A stretch of DNA of 64,000 nt from an uncultured Bacteroides sp. (GCF_902491285.1 NZ_CABUHK010000001.1:62001-126000), one strand, 5' to 3'; numbered from the stretch's first letter, positions 42,532-52,695 are shown. The notes: generated by a model from the letters alone, not told the origin. Translations and numbers: made by a program.

Positions 42532-45381
42532 TTATTCTGCACATACAAATTTATATGTACCACTTTGTACCTCTTTCGGTTCCTTCTCTCCCGGAAGATA
42601 AACAACTGCGGTGGTATTCACCGGAACAGATATGTTCAAAGTGAAAGTTCCGTCCTTACGAATCCAATCCACAACAATAGTGCCATATAAAGTCTCATAC
42701 GATGAGTTGACAAACTTCAAATCCCCCACAGGTTTCGGAGCAATGACAAATTTCTGATAGCCTTGCCTTGAATCGTTTTGCTGATTTCCGAATCCAGATG
42801 CGGCATTAGGACGGATGCCGGCTAAGGAATTGAAGAACCATTCGTCAATCTGCCCCATCATAAAGTGATTCCAGGAAGAGCCTTGACGCGGATCCCATTG
42901 CTCAGTCAGGGTTGTTGCTCCAAACTTCAGTTGGAAACCATAACCAGGCGCTTCTTCGTGGTTGAACATTTTATATATCAACTCATGCCGGCCGTTACGG
43001 GCTAATGCCTGAATCAGGTAACGATTACCCACATCTCCGGTAGTCAGCCGATTGCCGTGTGCTTCTATATCTTTTAGCAGATTCATAAACACTTTCTTAT
43101 CCTGCGTCATATGCAGGAATAAGGGAAGTGCGTTGCTGCACTGGCTTCCTGTACCATACTGTGCCGTATCATTGTTTAGGAAACGCTTGTCAAATGCAAT
43201 CCTGATATCATCTGCCAAAGAGCTATAATAACGAATATCAAAATCATTGCCTACCATCTTTGCAGCTTCTATCAAATACATGACAGTCATGTAATAATGC
43301 GCAGTCGCTACCAGTGGCACAGGTGTATTCCGTGAAAATCCAGCACGGAAATCCCCATAATCATACCAGTCTCCCAGTCCGAAAGAAAGGATACCGTTAT
43401 CCGCCCGTGTCTTCAGATAGTCAACATAACGACGCATATTCGGATAATACTTCTTTATCAACGAATCATCCCCATACGTTTCATAATACATAAACGGGAA
43501 AATGACCAAAGAACCGCCCCACTCGGGAGATTCCGCAAAAGCATCCATTCCCGGACCTTCAAAAACCACGTATTCCGGAGCTGTCGTCGGCATCGCTCCA
43601 TTGGAGTGTTGCGCGTCCGCCATATTCTGCATAATCTGCGAAGCGTAGGCTGTCAGATCATAATTGTAGAGTAGTCCCGGCCCGTTCAGATGTACCTGTT
43701 CCAGCCATCCCAGCTTTTCGCGGTGCGGGCAGTCGGTAAATACAGATTGCATATTACTGCGGACAGCTTTCTCTATCAAACGATGGGCAGCATTAAAGAT
43801 AGGGTTGGATGATTCGAACGTAGATACCTTCTTTGCCGAATTATAGACAAAACAGGATTGGATATTCTTTAGTACAGGCAATTTATGAGGGTTCTTCTGC
43901 CCTTTCAATACAGCACCTTCCACTTGGATATATCTGAAACCGTAATAGGAAAAACGAGGATGCCAGGTTTCATCGCCATCCCCTTTCAATGTATATTCAT
44001 AATAATGCTGACGTCCCGTCTGGCGCTGGTTACAAGCGCCTTCATCTGTCAATGCTTCGGCTACCAGTAAAGTTATTTTTTGTCCACGCTTCCCACGTAC
44101 TGTTATTTCGGGGAAACCAGCCAGATTCTGTCCCATATCCAGTACGAAAGCGGAAGGGTCCACCGTCCGTTTGGTCGATTTGGAAGCAGCCGCCACTTGT
44201 TCGGTATCCAGTTTGCTCACCTTTTGGGTATCATACCGTTCCATTATCTTCACGGGTGGCGCCATCTGTGGACGAAGCACTCCTTTAGGGGCTTCCTGCA
44301 TTACCACCGGACGCCAATGACTATCATCAAATCCTGTCTGATTCCATCCTTTCTGTTCGCGGCGGGCATCATAATCTTCGCCACCGTAAATACAGTTGAA
44401 CGTTACCGGACTCAAATCATATTTCCATTCATTATCAGAACGGACGATTGTACGTGTTCCATCCTCATAATTGATGACCAGTTCAAATAAAAGTGTGGGG
44501 GGGCCGAAACTTATCTGCAACTTACGATAACGTCCCCCCTGAACATTGTAGAATCCATTCCCCAATAAGATTCCAACAGCATTCTCACCATACCGCAATT
44601 GTTCCGTTACATCATATGTGTTATAATAAACACTTTTATCGTAATCACTCCAAAGCGGAGCAAACTCACTATTACCGACTTTCTTTCCATTCAGATAGAA
44701 TTCATAGAATCCCAAGCCGCAAACATATGCAGTCGCTTCGGCTATTTTCTTGCCGGACTTATTACCGGACTTATTCCGGAACTCATCCCGCGACTTATGA
44801 ATCTTCGTTTTCTCTGTGTCATCCAGCAAAAACGTTCTTCGCAAATAAATGCTTTTCTTCGCCAAAGTATCCACCGCTTCCCAAGCGGCTTTCACTTCCG
44901 GCTTCTTCAGTTCGCTGCCGTGAAATTTACGCCCTTCCGGCAAATGTGCATTCTGACGGGTGATAGCTCCAATCCATTTTCCGTTGGAAAGTCTTGAGGA
45001 GACAGAACGGAACTTCGCTTCACGACTCCATTCGGAAGGAGTATCCGTTTCATCCCAAACACGGACACGCCAAACATAATTGAACGGATTGTCAGAACCT
45101 ATATTCGCTCCTTCCGTTGAAACCAACTGGCTCTGTGAAGAATTGACTTTGCCGCTATTCCATATTTGACGTCCCGTGAAAGCTTCCCGAATATCAATCT
45201 CATAGGCAGATTGTCGTGTCCCATTTTCCGGTGACTCCATCACCCATCCCAAACGGGGTGCACCTTCAACCACGACCAACCCTTCCTGCATTTCACAGGT
45301 AAGACGGGTGATTGTTATATTCTTTGCCTGTACCATACAAGGTAGACAAAGACAAAGAAGAAGATATTTTTTTAAAGCCAT
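42532..45381 (-). CDS. GH78 alpha-L-rhamnosidase (949 aa)
   Basis: An exported multidomain GH78 (signal ending CMVQAK): an N-terminal Fn3-like domain (RLGWVMESPENGTRQSAYEI), beta-sandwich and carbohydrate-binding domains with YEFYLNGKKVGNSEFAPLW and IYGGEDYDARREQKGWNQ, the (alpha/alpha)6 barrel with DCPHREKLGWLEQ (catalytic Glu present), GLGDWYDYGD, GATTLTEQWDP, and a C-terminal beta-domain. It is a full-length rhamnosidase, unlike the shorter GH78 at 18164. In the RG-II pathway the matching gene is recalled as BT1019. It lies 85 bp upstream of GH28 and 120 bp downstream of GH33/GH142 in the operon. Confidence 0.9.
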   Translation of the reverse strand: MALKKYLLLCLCLPCMVQAKNITITRLTCEMQEGLVVVEGAPRLGWVMESPENGTRQSAYEIDIREAFTGRQIWNSGKVNSSQSQLVSTEGANIGSDNPFNYVWRVRVWDETDTPSEWSREAKFRSVSSRLSNGKWIGAITRQNAHLPEGRKFHGSELKKPEVKAAWEAVDTLAKKSIYLRRTFLLDDTEKTKIHKSRDEFRNKSGNKSGKKIAEATAYVCGLGFYEFYLNGKKVGNSEFAPLWSDYDKSVYYNTYDVTEQLRYGENAVGILLGNGFYNVQGGRYRKLQISFGPPTLLFELVINYEDGTRTIVRSDNEWKYDLSPVTFNCIYGGEDYDARREQKGWNQTGFDDSHWRPVVMQEAPKGVLRPQMAPPVKIMERYDTQKVSKLDTEQVAAASKSTKRTVDPSAFVLDMGQNLAGFPEITVRGKRGQKITLLVAEALTDEGACNQRQTGRQHYYEYTLKGDGDETWHPRFSYYGFRYIQVEGAVLKGQKNPHKLPVLKNIQSCFVYNSAKKVSTFESSNPIFNAAHRLIEKAVRSNMQSVFTDCPHREKLGWLEQVHLNGPGLLYNYDLTAYASQIMQNMADAQHSNGAMPTTAPEYVVFEGPGMDAFAESPEWGGSLVIFPFMYYETYGDDSLIKKYYPNMRRYVDYLKTRADNGILSFGLGDWYDYGDFRAGFSRNTPVPLVATAHYYMTVMYLIEAAKMVGNDFDIRYYSSLADDIRIAFDKRFLNNDTAQYGTGSQCSNALPLFLHMTQDKKVFMNLLKDIEAHGNRLTTGDVGNRYLIQALARNGRHELIYKMFNHEEAPGYGFQLKFGATTLTEQWDPRQGSSWNHFMMGQIDEWFFNSLAGIRPNAASGFGNQQNDSRQGYQKFVIAPKPVGDLKFVNSSYETLYGTIVVDWIRKDGTFTLNISVPVNTTAVVYLPGEKEPKEVQSGTYKFVCAE

Positions 45382-45406
45382 TATTCGTTTTCCTTATTTT
45401 TTATCA

Positions 45407-45482
45407 GACAGAAGGACAAAAGAACGGATGTTAAGGGATTAATAAACAGTTTTAAAAACTTTTGTTCTTCTGTTCTTCTGTC
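45407..45482. other. Imperfect 19-bp inverted repeat inside the operon
   Basis: GACAGAAGGACAAAAGAAC (45407-45425) and GTTCTTCTGTTCTTCTGTC (45464-45482) pair at 17 of 19 positions across a 38-nt loop, in the gap between the GH33/GH142 and GH78 genes. It could be a transcript-processing hairpin or a partial terminator that grades expression along the operon. Confidence 0.5.
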
Positions 45483-45501
45483 AGAAATATATGATTTGTG
45501 T

Positions 45502-48500
45502 CTACTTTAAAGCATTCTCGCAAACGACTTTTGTCAATGTATCCGCATGTCCTACTTCTTTGCCATCGACAAAAATGCGTAATCCTTTTCCACAATGATA
45601 GCGGTCGCCATTCTTATCCCAAAGAATGGTCAGATTGTGCCCATGATACAATACATTATCCAAACAGAACCAATCCCATTTATCTGCCGGAATCAACGGA
45701 TTCACCTCTATCGTATTATCCAAACGCGGACGTAATCCGATCAATCCTGTAATCATCAAGTCATTGAAAGTAGAATGATTATAATAGCGGCTGCGTTCCT
45801 GATCCCCTTTCAACCAATAACCTGTCACTTCATCCAAATACTCGCCGATATACGGACGTCCACGATGATATTGTGATTCCACATACAATTCCATTTGGCG
45901 GAAATATACGCTGTCGGACAATACCGTTTGCGGGTAATTATTCATAAAGTTAGCCATTGCCGTCAATGTCTGTGCAGAGGCGAACGGCCAGATGGCTCCG
46001 TCCCATTCACACTTCCCCACTCCACGCGTACGGAATTCCGGATGGCGGCGTTCGGCAGTAGTCAGTCCGTAAGGAGATGAAAAGCCTTTTTCGTCCATAA
46101 TCTCTTTCCATGCAACCTCATACATCTTCGCTGTATCCGGCAAATTGAAGTACCACGGAATATAACCGATAGCTTCACGGACATTAGCAGAAGAATCCGT
46201 ACGCATTGTTTCAAAGAACTGATGGCGTGTATTCCACAATTCGGTATCGACCAAAGTTCTCAGAGTATCAGCTTTCATGCCATATCTCATCGCCATTCCT
46301 TCATCACCGGAAAGGATTCCCATCAATGAAAGTGCTTTCGCATTGCCATACATATAACTGTTGATAGTAGGACGGGCATACTTCTTCCTACGGCCGCCGC
46401 TGATGGACTCTTCCATACCATCTTGTACGTCACCTTGCCAATACAATCCGTTTTTCAGACGGTTTGTACGTTCCCAACGTTGATATTCGGTTTCCAAATC
46501 TTTCTTCATATCCAACATGAAGTCTTTATCACCATCTACCATATAGCGTGCCAGCACTGCATCCGCATTCCATGAACTGAACTTATCCATTTTCTTCATC
46601 GGACCGCCATCATTACCGCGATACCAGGTATGGATAATCTGATCCAAATATTGGGAATCACGCAACCAACGACTTTCATAAATATGATGTCCGATAGCAC
46701 AGGCAATCAGGTTATATTTATCCGAATAGGAACGTTGTACCAGAAATTCCGTCATACCATATCCCACAGGAGTTTTCTTGATATGTTTGCGCAATGACCA
46801 CCAGCGGTAATAATACATTTCCTCAAAATTACGTTGCGGACATTCAAACAAAGGAATATTCTCTTCCATCCATTCAGAAGCCTTGGCATTAGGAATTGCC
46901 TGGACAATATTCTCATCTTCCATTCCATTGAAATAATCTACGTAATGGCTGAAATCCGCATATTTCAGAAAAGCGGAAGACGCGTCCTTGTCTGTAGAAG
47001 ATGTTTTCACATTGGCTATGCGATATTCAGCCAAAGGTTCTTGTTCACCTGCATCCGGCAAATCATAAGTCTGGTCGGCAGGAGTATCCACTGTCGGGAA
47101 TGTACGTGGCACGCCTGTACGGAAAGCAATTCTTTCGACACTAGCCACCGGTGCATAGAACATACGCAGCCCTACCCTTTTACCATCCACATATACCTGG
47201 ATATTACGGTCTGCCGTTGACAGGACTGCTTCTACGTGATAGGTTTTCCCGGCTTCATACTTCATCATATTCGCAAACCGGGAACCGCCTTTCATACGGA
47301 AAATGCCATCATTGGTTAGCTCCATACGGGAACAGGCAACTCCGTTCTCATCCAAAAATTCTATCTGGAGTGTACCTTTATCATTCTGTCCGGCTTGTAA
47401 ATCGAATGAGACTTTCAGTTCCTTAGAAGCAGGAATTTTACGTTCCACTTTCGCATAATCAAACGGATCTTTATCTTGCAGTTTCAGCCATTGTCCATCC
47501 AAAGAAACCGGAGCCCAGACTGGAGAATAAATATTCCAATTGGTAAGTTCCGCAATCGCTTTCGATTTTGAGAAGTCATCATCGGCATGTGCGGAGGCAT
47601 TGAGTTCCACCGGTACGGGAATACGGGAGATCCACATATCTTCCTTGTTCACACTATAAGAAACCCATAAGTCACCGTCCGCAGGCACTCCGTTTCCTTC
47701 TTGTATGCCACGAGGATATTGGGGACCGTATGATTTATAATTTCCACCGTAACGCATTGGTGTGATTTCACCGTGTATCAGGTTCAGTGTTGTATATTCC
47801 AGTCCGTCTTTGCTCAATGAGATAGCAAGCGGCCAACGGAATTCCGAGGGATTATATACTGTAGCATATGTACCGTCGCTCAAACGTTGCCCCCATATTT
47901 TTGCATTACTATTAACAAAACCTTTTGCACGAAGCACAGGTTCCGCCCAAGTATGTCCGCCATCTTCGCTGATGGAAGTCAGTGCGTGTTTCCAAAGGCT
48001 GGCGATTCTTCCGTCAGGGAGTGTGTAGCAGTTGAATGCTTTATATCCTTTTTTCAATGGAATGATAGGGTCTTCACGATCGGCCTCTTCCACCCATTGC
48101 ATCATATACAACGGATTATCGAGAATCTCCTGGCAAGCCTTTACAAATTCACGGTCTTTGCTTTTTTTGAAATACGGATAGTCGGTATTCTTTTCGTTAA
48201 ATCCGTGATTATAATAAATGAAATAGATAGGTCCGAACGAACCGTCTTTCCTTATTTCGCGTACTACACGGCCAATGCCGTTTCCATCATTCGGGTCGTC
48301 TTTCTTATCCAGAGCAACTCCGTAATTACCCATCGTTATCAAACGACCGGATTTAGAGACATAAAAGCCCACGCGCTGGTGCATGATGGCAATCAGGTCT
48401 TTAGCCTGCATACCCGGACTGGATTCTTTGGTATATCCATCCGGTACCTTATACGGTGGAAATACAATTTCGGGATTTGTCCATTGATAACCGTCTTTTG

Positions 48501-48822
48501 ATGTCATCAGGAATGTTTGGGAAGGCGGGACGTGTTCGTCCGAGGGATCAGCCAGGTATTGGTAATAGAATTGACCGTTCCAATAAGCCAGCATCGGTTG
48601 ATGGTTGTAAGTCCAGCCATTGCCGTTAGAGACATCGGGGTGTTCCCGGTTTGCCCGTACCAATTGAATATTATGTACTCCTACTACCGGCGACAGTTGC
48701 CCGTCATGATAAGTCGGATTTGAGATTTCTTTCCCTGTGTAATGGATTCTGTCTTGTGCCGAAACCGTAGCTGTCAGCCACCCGGCAGCCAGTGCAAAGA
48801 GAATCTTTGTAGAGTTGTTCAT
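45502..48822 (-). CDS. GH33-GH142 bifunctional enzyme (Dha hydrolase and beta-L-arabinofuranosidase)
   Basis: A 1106-residue exported protein (signal ending ATVSAQ). Residues 25-430 are a sialidase-type propeller (MTSKDGYQWTNPEIVFP, SISEDGGHTWAEPVL, DGRIASLWKHALT). Residues 430-600 form a LamG-like beta-sandwich (KLKVSFDLQAGQNDKGTL type). Residues 680-1100 form an (alpha/alpha)6 domain (FECPQRNFEEMYYYRWWSLR, SSWNADAVLARYMVDGD, CEWDGAIWPFASAQTL, YNHSTFNDLMITGLIGLRP). This is the layout of the RG-II side-chain-D enzyme (recalled BT1020), which removes L-arabinofuranose and then Dha. It lies 20 bp downstream of GH43. Confidence 0.9.
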   Translation of the reverse strand: MNNSTKILFALAAGWLTATVSAQDRIHYTGKEISNPTYHDGQLSPVVGVHNIQLVRANREHPDVSNGNGWTYNHQPMLAYWNGQFYYQYLADPSDEHVPPSQTFLMTSKDGYQWTNPEIVFPPYKVPDGYTKESSPGMQAKDLIAIMHQRVGFYVSKSGRLITMGNYGVALDKKDDPNDGNGIGRVVREIRKDGSFGPIYFIYYNHGFNEKNTDYPYFKKSKDREFVKACQEILDNPLYMMQWVEEADREDPIIPLKKGYKAFNCYTLPDGRIASLWKHALTSISEDGGHTWAEPVLRAKGFVNSNAKIWGQRLSDGTYATVYNPSEFRWPLAISLSKDGLEYTTLNLIHGEITPMRYGGNYKSYGPQYPRGIQEGNGVPADGDLWVSYSVNKEDMWISRIPVPVELNASAHADDDFSKSKAIAELTNWNIYSPVWAPVSLDGQWLKLQDKDPFDYAKVERKIPASKELKVSFDLQAGQNDKGTLQIEFLDENGVACSRMELTNDGIFRMKGGSRFANMMKYEAGKTYHVEAVLSTADRNIQVYVDGKRVGLRMFYAPVASVERIAFRTGVPRTFPTVDTPADQTYDLPDAGEQEPLAEYRIANVKTSSTDKDASSAFLKYADFSHYVDYFNGMEDENIVQAIPNAKASEWMEENIPLFECPQRNFEEMYYYRWWSLRKHIKKTPVGYGMTEFLVQRSYSDKYNLIACAIGHHIYESRWLRDSQYLDQIIHTWYRGNDGGPMKKMDKFSSWNADAVLARYMVDGDKDFMLDMKKDLETEYQRWERTNRLKNGLYWQGDVQDGMEESISGGRRKKYARPTINSYMYGNAKALSLMGILSGDEGMAMRYGMKADTLRTLVDTELWNTRHQFFETMRTDSSANVREAIGYIPWYFNLPDTAKMYEVAWKEIMDEKGFSSPYGLTTAERRHPEFRTRGVGKCEWDGAIWPFASAQTLTAMANFMNNYPQTVLSDSVYFRQMELYVESQYHRGRPYIGEYLDEVTGYWLKGDQERSRYYNHSTFNDLMITGLIGLRPRLDNTIEVNPLIPADKWDWFCLDNVLYHGHNLTILWDKNGDRYHCGKGLRIFVDGKEVGHADTLTKVVCENALK

Positions 48823-48842
48823 GATCTATTTCAGATTTTAAT

Positions 48843-49772
48843 TTATTTCTTCTTACTCTCTTCCAACAGTGTCTTAACCACCGATTCAGAAGCTTTGAAA
48901 ATTGTTCCGTGTTTATGTCCGGCAGGTATGCTTACTTCATTTGTGATATCGGTAAAATTCCGAAAGTCCTTCGTACGCATAGCTCCGTATATTTTCTTCT
49001 TATAAACATCAAAATAAATGAGATAGTCCTCTCCTATCTTTTCTACGGTCGGCCCTTCTACAAAGGATTCGGTGAAGGGTTGTGATGCGGGCGAATAAGG
49101 CCCTGTCAGGGAATCTGCAAAAGCTATTTTCAGATTGCGCTCCGGACGTGTATTATCTTTGAGTACCATCACATAATCATTCTTTGCCCGTTTCACAAGA
49201 ACAGCGTCAATCGTGCTAAAGCCCGGATCATATAAGACTTTCGCTTTTGAAACTGTCTTAAAATCCTTTGTTGTGATATAATACAAACGGTGGTTATTGT
49301 TTTCTTCTTCTATCCCTTTCTCAAAACGACCGGGAATGCAAGAAGCCCACACCACCATAAACTGCCCACTATCATCATCATAGAAAATTTCCGGAGCCCA
49401 TACATTAACGGTAGTCGGTTCATCTGCCATGACAGGAATCATCTGTTGTTCCGACCAATGAACCAGATCTTTGGAATTTGCATAACCGAATCCCAAATCA
49501 CCTTTCCAACTCGTAGTCCAGACCAAATGGAAAGTCCCGTCGGGAGTGCGCACCATGGAAGGGTCGCGCATCAGTCGATGCTGTCCCAGTTCCGGCTTCA
49601 ACCAAACTCCCGGAATACTGTCCCATTGCATTCCGTCCTCACTATATAAATATCTTAAACCCTCGTCAGCCGGTTCATGGAATGAAGTGAACATATAATA
49701 GTCTTTGCTTCCCCCACAAGAAGCCAAGAACAAAATACCTATTGCAGCTAATGTATTTCTTAACTTTTTCAT
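48843..49772 (-). CDS. GH43-like five-bladed propeller lipoprotein
   Basis: A 309-residue protein with a lipoprotein signal ending FLASC-G and a compact GH43-type propeller: FTSFHEPADEGLRYLYSEDG, RDPSMVRTPDGTFHLVW (catalytic-base Asp position), NVWAPEIFYDDDSGQFMVVW (second Asp position) and FVEGPTVEKIGEDYLIYFD (general-acid Glu position). It probably acts on L-arabinofuranose or a related sugar of RG-II (recalled BT1021). It is the first gene of the GH43-GH33/GH142-GH78-GH28-CE19 operon, with the composite motif at 49812-49838 just upstream. Confidence 0.85.
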   Translation of the reverse strand: MKKLRNTLAAIGILFLASCGGSKDYYMFTSFHEPADEGLRYLYSEDGMQWDSIPGVWLKPELGQHRLMRDPSMVRTPDGTFHLVWTTSWKGDLGFGYANSKDLVHWSEQQMIPVMADEPTTVNVWAPEIFYDDDSGQFMVVWASCIPGRFEKGIEEENNNHRLYYITTKDFKTVSKAKVLYDPGFSTIDAVLVKRAKNDYVMVLKDNTRPERNLKIAFADSLTGPYSPASQPFTESFVEGPTVEKIGEDYLIYFDVYKKKIYGAMRTKDFRNFTDITNEVSIPAGHKHGTIFKASESVVKTLLEESKKK

Positions 49773-49811
49773 TTCTATTATAATCTATAATTGTATCCTT
49801 TATATGGAAAA

Positions 49812-49838
49812 GACGATAAAAGCTCTAATTTGTACTCA
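49812..49838 (-). promoter_or_regulatory. Composite regulon motif (copy 4), GH43 operon
   Basis: Minus-strand TGAGTACAAA (49838-49829), 13 nt, CGTC (49815-49812) followed by TTTTC; CGTC is 40-43 nt before the ATG at 49772. Both boxes are identical to those of the GH127 operon although the spacers differ. Confidence 0.8.
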
Positions 49839-49881
49839 AACAGATTCGAAGTTTCGTCAGATTCTAAATTTATATAAGACA

Positions 49882-49908
49882 AAAGGGCGACTCTCCGAGC
49901 CACCCTTT
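49882..49908 (-). terminator. Terminator after the PL1-DUF3826 transcript
   Basis: A 12-bp stem with two G-U pairs (AAAGGGTGGCTC and GAGTCGCCCTTT on the minus strand) closed by a 3-nt loop, 43 bp beyond the DUF3826 stop and upstream of the GH43 promoter. Confidence 0.7.
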
Positions 49909-49951
49909 CCGTCATCAAACAAACTAACCATTTAAATTATGGAAGAGAACC

Positions 49952-50620
49952 TTATAAAGATCCTCCACGTGCCTTCACACGTTTGTACCATTCTTCACGT
50001 TCTTTCTTCAAGTCGTATCCGCGTTTAGCCAGATAATTATTGATACGCCCTTTATACTTTCCGAAAGCTGCGTGTTTCTTATTTGAATTTTCAGCATCCA
50101 AGGCAAATTCACGGGCTTCTACCAGCCAAGCATAAATTTGTGCCTTTTCTTCTTCTTTCAAAGTAGGAATCATGTCAAGATGCGAATCGTAAGTCACTTT
50201 CACCACTCCATAGGTCATACCGTCCTTCACAGCTTCTATCTGTTTTTCGTCAAGGAAAAGAGACAAATTTGCAGGAAACGCGAAATGAGAGCGGTATAAC
50301 GCTGCATCTTTTTCATTTTCAGCAGCTTTCAATGCTTCAGCCTTAGCGTCACCGGCCAATCCCGATTCTTTTACTTTTTTGACTTTTGCATCGCGTATTT
50401 CATAGATATCATTCAACTCAAAATAACGGTTGGCAATGATATTACGGACATCTTCAGCCACTTTTGCATCTGTAATTCCAAGCTTATCGACAATCTTTTG
50501 TGAGCGACTGACGATAGACTCCACATACTTGGGGTCACGGTTTTCTTTGTTCAAGTCAACTGCTCCGGCAGACATCCAGCCACAAAGTAACAGTAGAGAA
50601 ATTATTAATATCTTTTTCAT
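49952..50620 (-). CDS. DUF3826 exported protein
   Basis: A 222-residue protein with a signal peptide (LLLCGWMSAGA) and a helical body: RDPKYVESIVSRSQKIVDKL, NIIANRYFELNDIYEIRD, then LDEKQIEAVKDGMTYGVVKV, EAREFALDAENSNKKHAAFG and RINNYLAKRGYDLKKEREEW. The same domain, in the same order, forms the C-terminus of the methylesterase at 39118-41085. No catalytic motif is visible. It lies 10 bp after the PL1 stop, so the two are cotranscribed. It may bind pectin or calcium, or act as a partner for a lyase or esterase (inference only). Confidence 0.85.
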   Translation of the reverse strand: MKKILIISLLLLCGWMSAGAVDLNKENRDPKYVESIVSRSQKIVDKLGITDAKVAEDVRNIIANRYFELNDIYEIRDAKVKKVKESGLAGDAKAEALKAAENEKDAALYRSHFAFPANLSLFLDEKQIEAVKDGMTYGVVKVTYDSHLDMIPTLKEEEKAQIYAWLVEAREFALDAENSNKKHAAFGKYKGRINNYLAKRGYDLKKEREEWYKRVKARGGSL

Positions 50621-50630
50621 TGATTACCGA

Positions 50631-52370
50631 TTACATTAATTTTCCTTTTTCAGCCAAAGTATCGTAGTTGTTCTTCAAATCACGCCAGTCTACTTTGTGC
50701 TTTGTGCTGATACCATTGATATATTTTTCAATATTAGTGTATCCGTCGCCTGTACAGTCCTTGTTGGCGTCACTTGGGTCATTCGGATTCAATCCGTTAG
50801 CGATTTCCCATTCGTCCGGCATACCATCTTTATCCGTATCTACATAAGGAGTACCTTTGTATTCAGGATAACCACCCATTTGGCGGATATCGGTAATAAT
50901 GCCTTGCTTATAAGAATCTTTCGGTAAACGACGATATTTGAACTGTCCGTCTTCGCCCATTGACTTAGGAGACAAACCTGTCAAATCACCATAGGCGTCT
51001 TTAGGAAGTTTCTTTTCATAATAAGGAATACCTGTTCTGACTTCTTCAATCACACGTTCGTCAACAATATCACGGCAAGGGATATTAGCGCCTACGTGCT
51101 TCAGCACATAATCATAAGCGTCGCTGGCACTCATTATATTGATATAAGGCATTTCAAACGGGCGATAGCTTCGCATATACTCGGTATATCCGTCTGTATT
51201 CGGTTGATCTTCAATCTGGATTCCACCATTCCAGTTATCTTTCGTAATTTCAGGATAGCCATCCATGATATTTCCGTCAGCATATACCCGTCCATATTGT
51301 TTATGATCCAGCTTGCTACGTCCCGCTTCCGGTTTCAAGATACGATGTCCTACATTAGAGTCTTTAGGAGTGGCAGGTCCCGGTTTGTAGTAGTTATTAA
51401 TCATATTGAACATCGCAGTATAATCGCCACCGTCAGAAGAACGGTGAACCCAATTGAATACTACATTGTTGACAAAATTGAATATCCCGTTCCAACCGAT
51501 AGAAGGATTACGTCCGGAATTGCTAGCCCAAAGATTGCGGGCAAATGCACAGTTCTCACCTCCCAGGGTACTACCGAATGCGTGGTTGTATGTATCCAAT
51601 GCTTTCGCAGAAATAGTATTCTGAATAGTTACATTTACAGTAGGAAGCTTCAAGTCTTTGCTTTCATACTGTCCTTCACTCGGATCATACATATGGCGAT
51701 AGAAAGATATGTTCTCATCCAGTCCCCAAGTACAGGAGCAGTGGTCGATCATTATATTACCAACAGGGTTACCACCGAAAGAGTCATCACGATGCCATAC
51801 TTTCGTTTCTCCACGACGGAAACGCATATGACGAACGACTACATCATGTGTATCTACCCAGAATGATTCTCCGGCAATACAAACACCGTCTCCCGGAGCT
51901 GTTTGTCCTGCAATAGTTACGTAAGGAGCACGGACGATAATCGGAGATTCCAAACGGATGATGCCGGCAACATTGAACACGATAATACGCGCACCACCAG
52001 TTTCACATGCTTCACGGAAAGAGCCCGGTCCACGGTCATTCAAATTTGTTACAGTTATCACTTTGCCGCCACGGCCACCGAAACTGTACATACCACCACC
52101 TTCAGCACCAGGGAATGAAGGGATATCAGCCTGTGGCAAATCGTACGGGCGACCAGCCCAAGGAATATAAGGGCGTCCTTCTCTAGCTTCTTTTTGTACT
52201 ATCGGCAACGCTTTTGCCCATGCTTCGTCAGAACGTTTCCGCTCTTCGGTCATCATTTTCGTATAGTTTTCTTTGGCTTCGCCAGTTATCTGTGGGTATT
52301 GCGCCCATGCAACAGTCGGAGTCAACATTGTTGCAGCGAAAGCTGCTAAAAGTACATGCTTCTTCTTCAT
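50631..52370 (-). CDS. PL1 pectate lyase
   Basis: A 579-residue exported beta-helix lyase (signal ending TVAWAQ). The start AFPGAEG-like PSFPGAEGGGMYSFGGRGGK, the SLREA-like GPGSFREACETGGARIIVF, YVTIAGQTAPGDGVCI, MIDHCSCTWGLDENIS and CAFARNLWASNSGRNPSIGW are pectate-lyase signatures; calcium-binding acids and the catalytic Arg would lie in the last segments. The C-terminus carries a calcium-type repeat (DTDKDGMPDEWEIANGLNPN, then DCTGDGYTNIEKYI). It likely cleaves homogalacturonan around RG-II outside or at the cell surface (recalled BT1023). First gene of its transcript, with the composite motif at 52417-52443. Confidence 0.9.
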   Translation of the reverse strand: MKKKHVLLAAFAATMLTPTVAWAQYPQITGEAKENYTKMMTEERKRSDEAWAKALPIVQKEAREGRPYIPWAGRPYDLPQADIPSFPGAEGGGMYSFGGRGGKVITVTNLNDRGPGSFREACETGGARIIVFNVAGIIRLESPIIVRAPYVTIAGQTAPGDGVCIAGESFWVDTHDVVVRHMRFRRGETKVWHRDDSFGGNPVGNIMIDHCSCTWGLDENISFYRHMYDPSEGQYESKDLKLPTVNVTIQNTISAKALDTYNHAFGSTLGGENCAFARNLWASNSGRNPSIGWNGIFNFVNNVVFNWVHRSSDGGDYTAMFNMINNYYKPGPATPKDSNVGHRILKPEAGRSKLDHKQYGRVYADGNIMDGYPEITKDNWNGGIQIEDQPNTDGYTEYMRSYRPFEMPYINIMSASDAYDYVLKHVGANIPCRDIVDERVIEEVRTGIPYYEKKLPKDAYGDLTGLSPKSMGEDGQFKYRRLPKDSYKQGIITDIRQMGGYPEYKGTPYVDTDKDGMPDEWEIANGLNPNDPSDANKDCTGDGYTNIEKYINGISTKHKVDWRDLKNNYDTLAEKGKLM

Positions 52371-52416
52371 TTTTATTTGGTTTTGTGAAGTTGTTAATTC
52401 AAAAATACAATAATAA

Positions 52417-52443
52417 GACGAAAGAGAAAAGGATTTGTAATCA
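52417..52443 (-). promoter_or_regulatory. Composite regulon motif (copy 5), PL1 transcript
   Basis: Minus-strand TGATTACAAA (52443-52434), 13 nt, CGTC (52420-52417) followed by TTATT; CGTC is 47-50 nt before the PL1 ATG at 52370. Confidence 0.75.
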
Positions 52444-52695
52444 GTAATAATGGAAAACGTGGGTGATAAAGTAGAAAAAAGAAATATATCTGATTTCTGC
52501 TGAAGGTTTGTCCCATTCTAAATTAACAAATTACCAATCATTGCCATCCTTTTGAAATCAAGGCTACTGAAGTAAAAATTTTATTCATAACCATATAAGA
52601 AATGCCAACTTTTTGGTATGGTTACCCTAATAACAAGTAATAATAAGACACAAAATAGTGTATTAAATAAGACATACAAAATGGAAGAAGACAGA

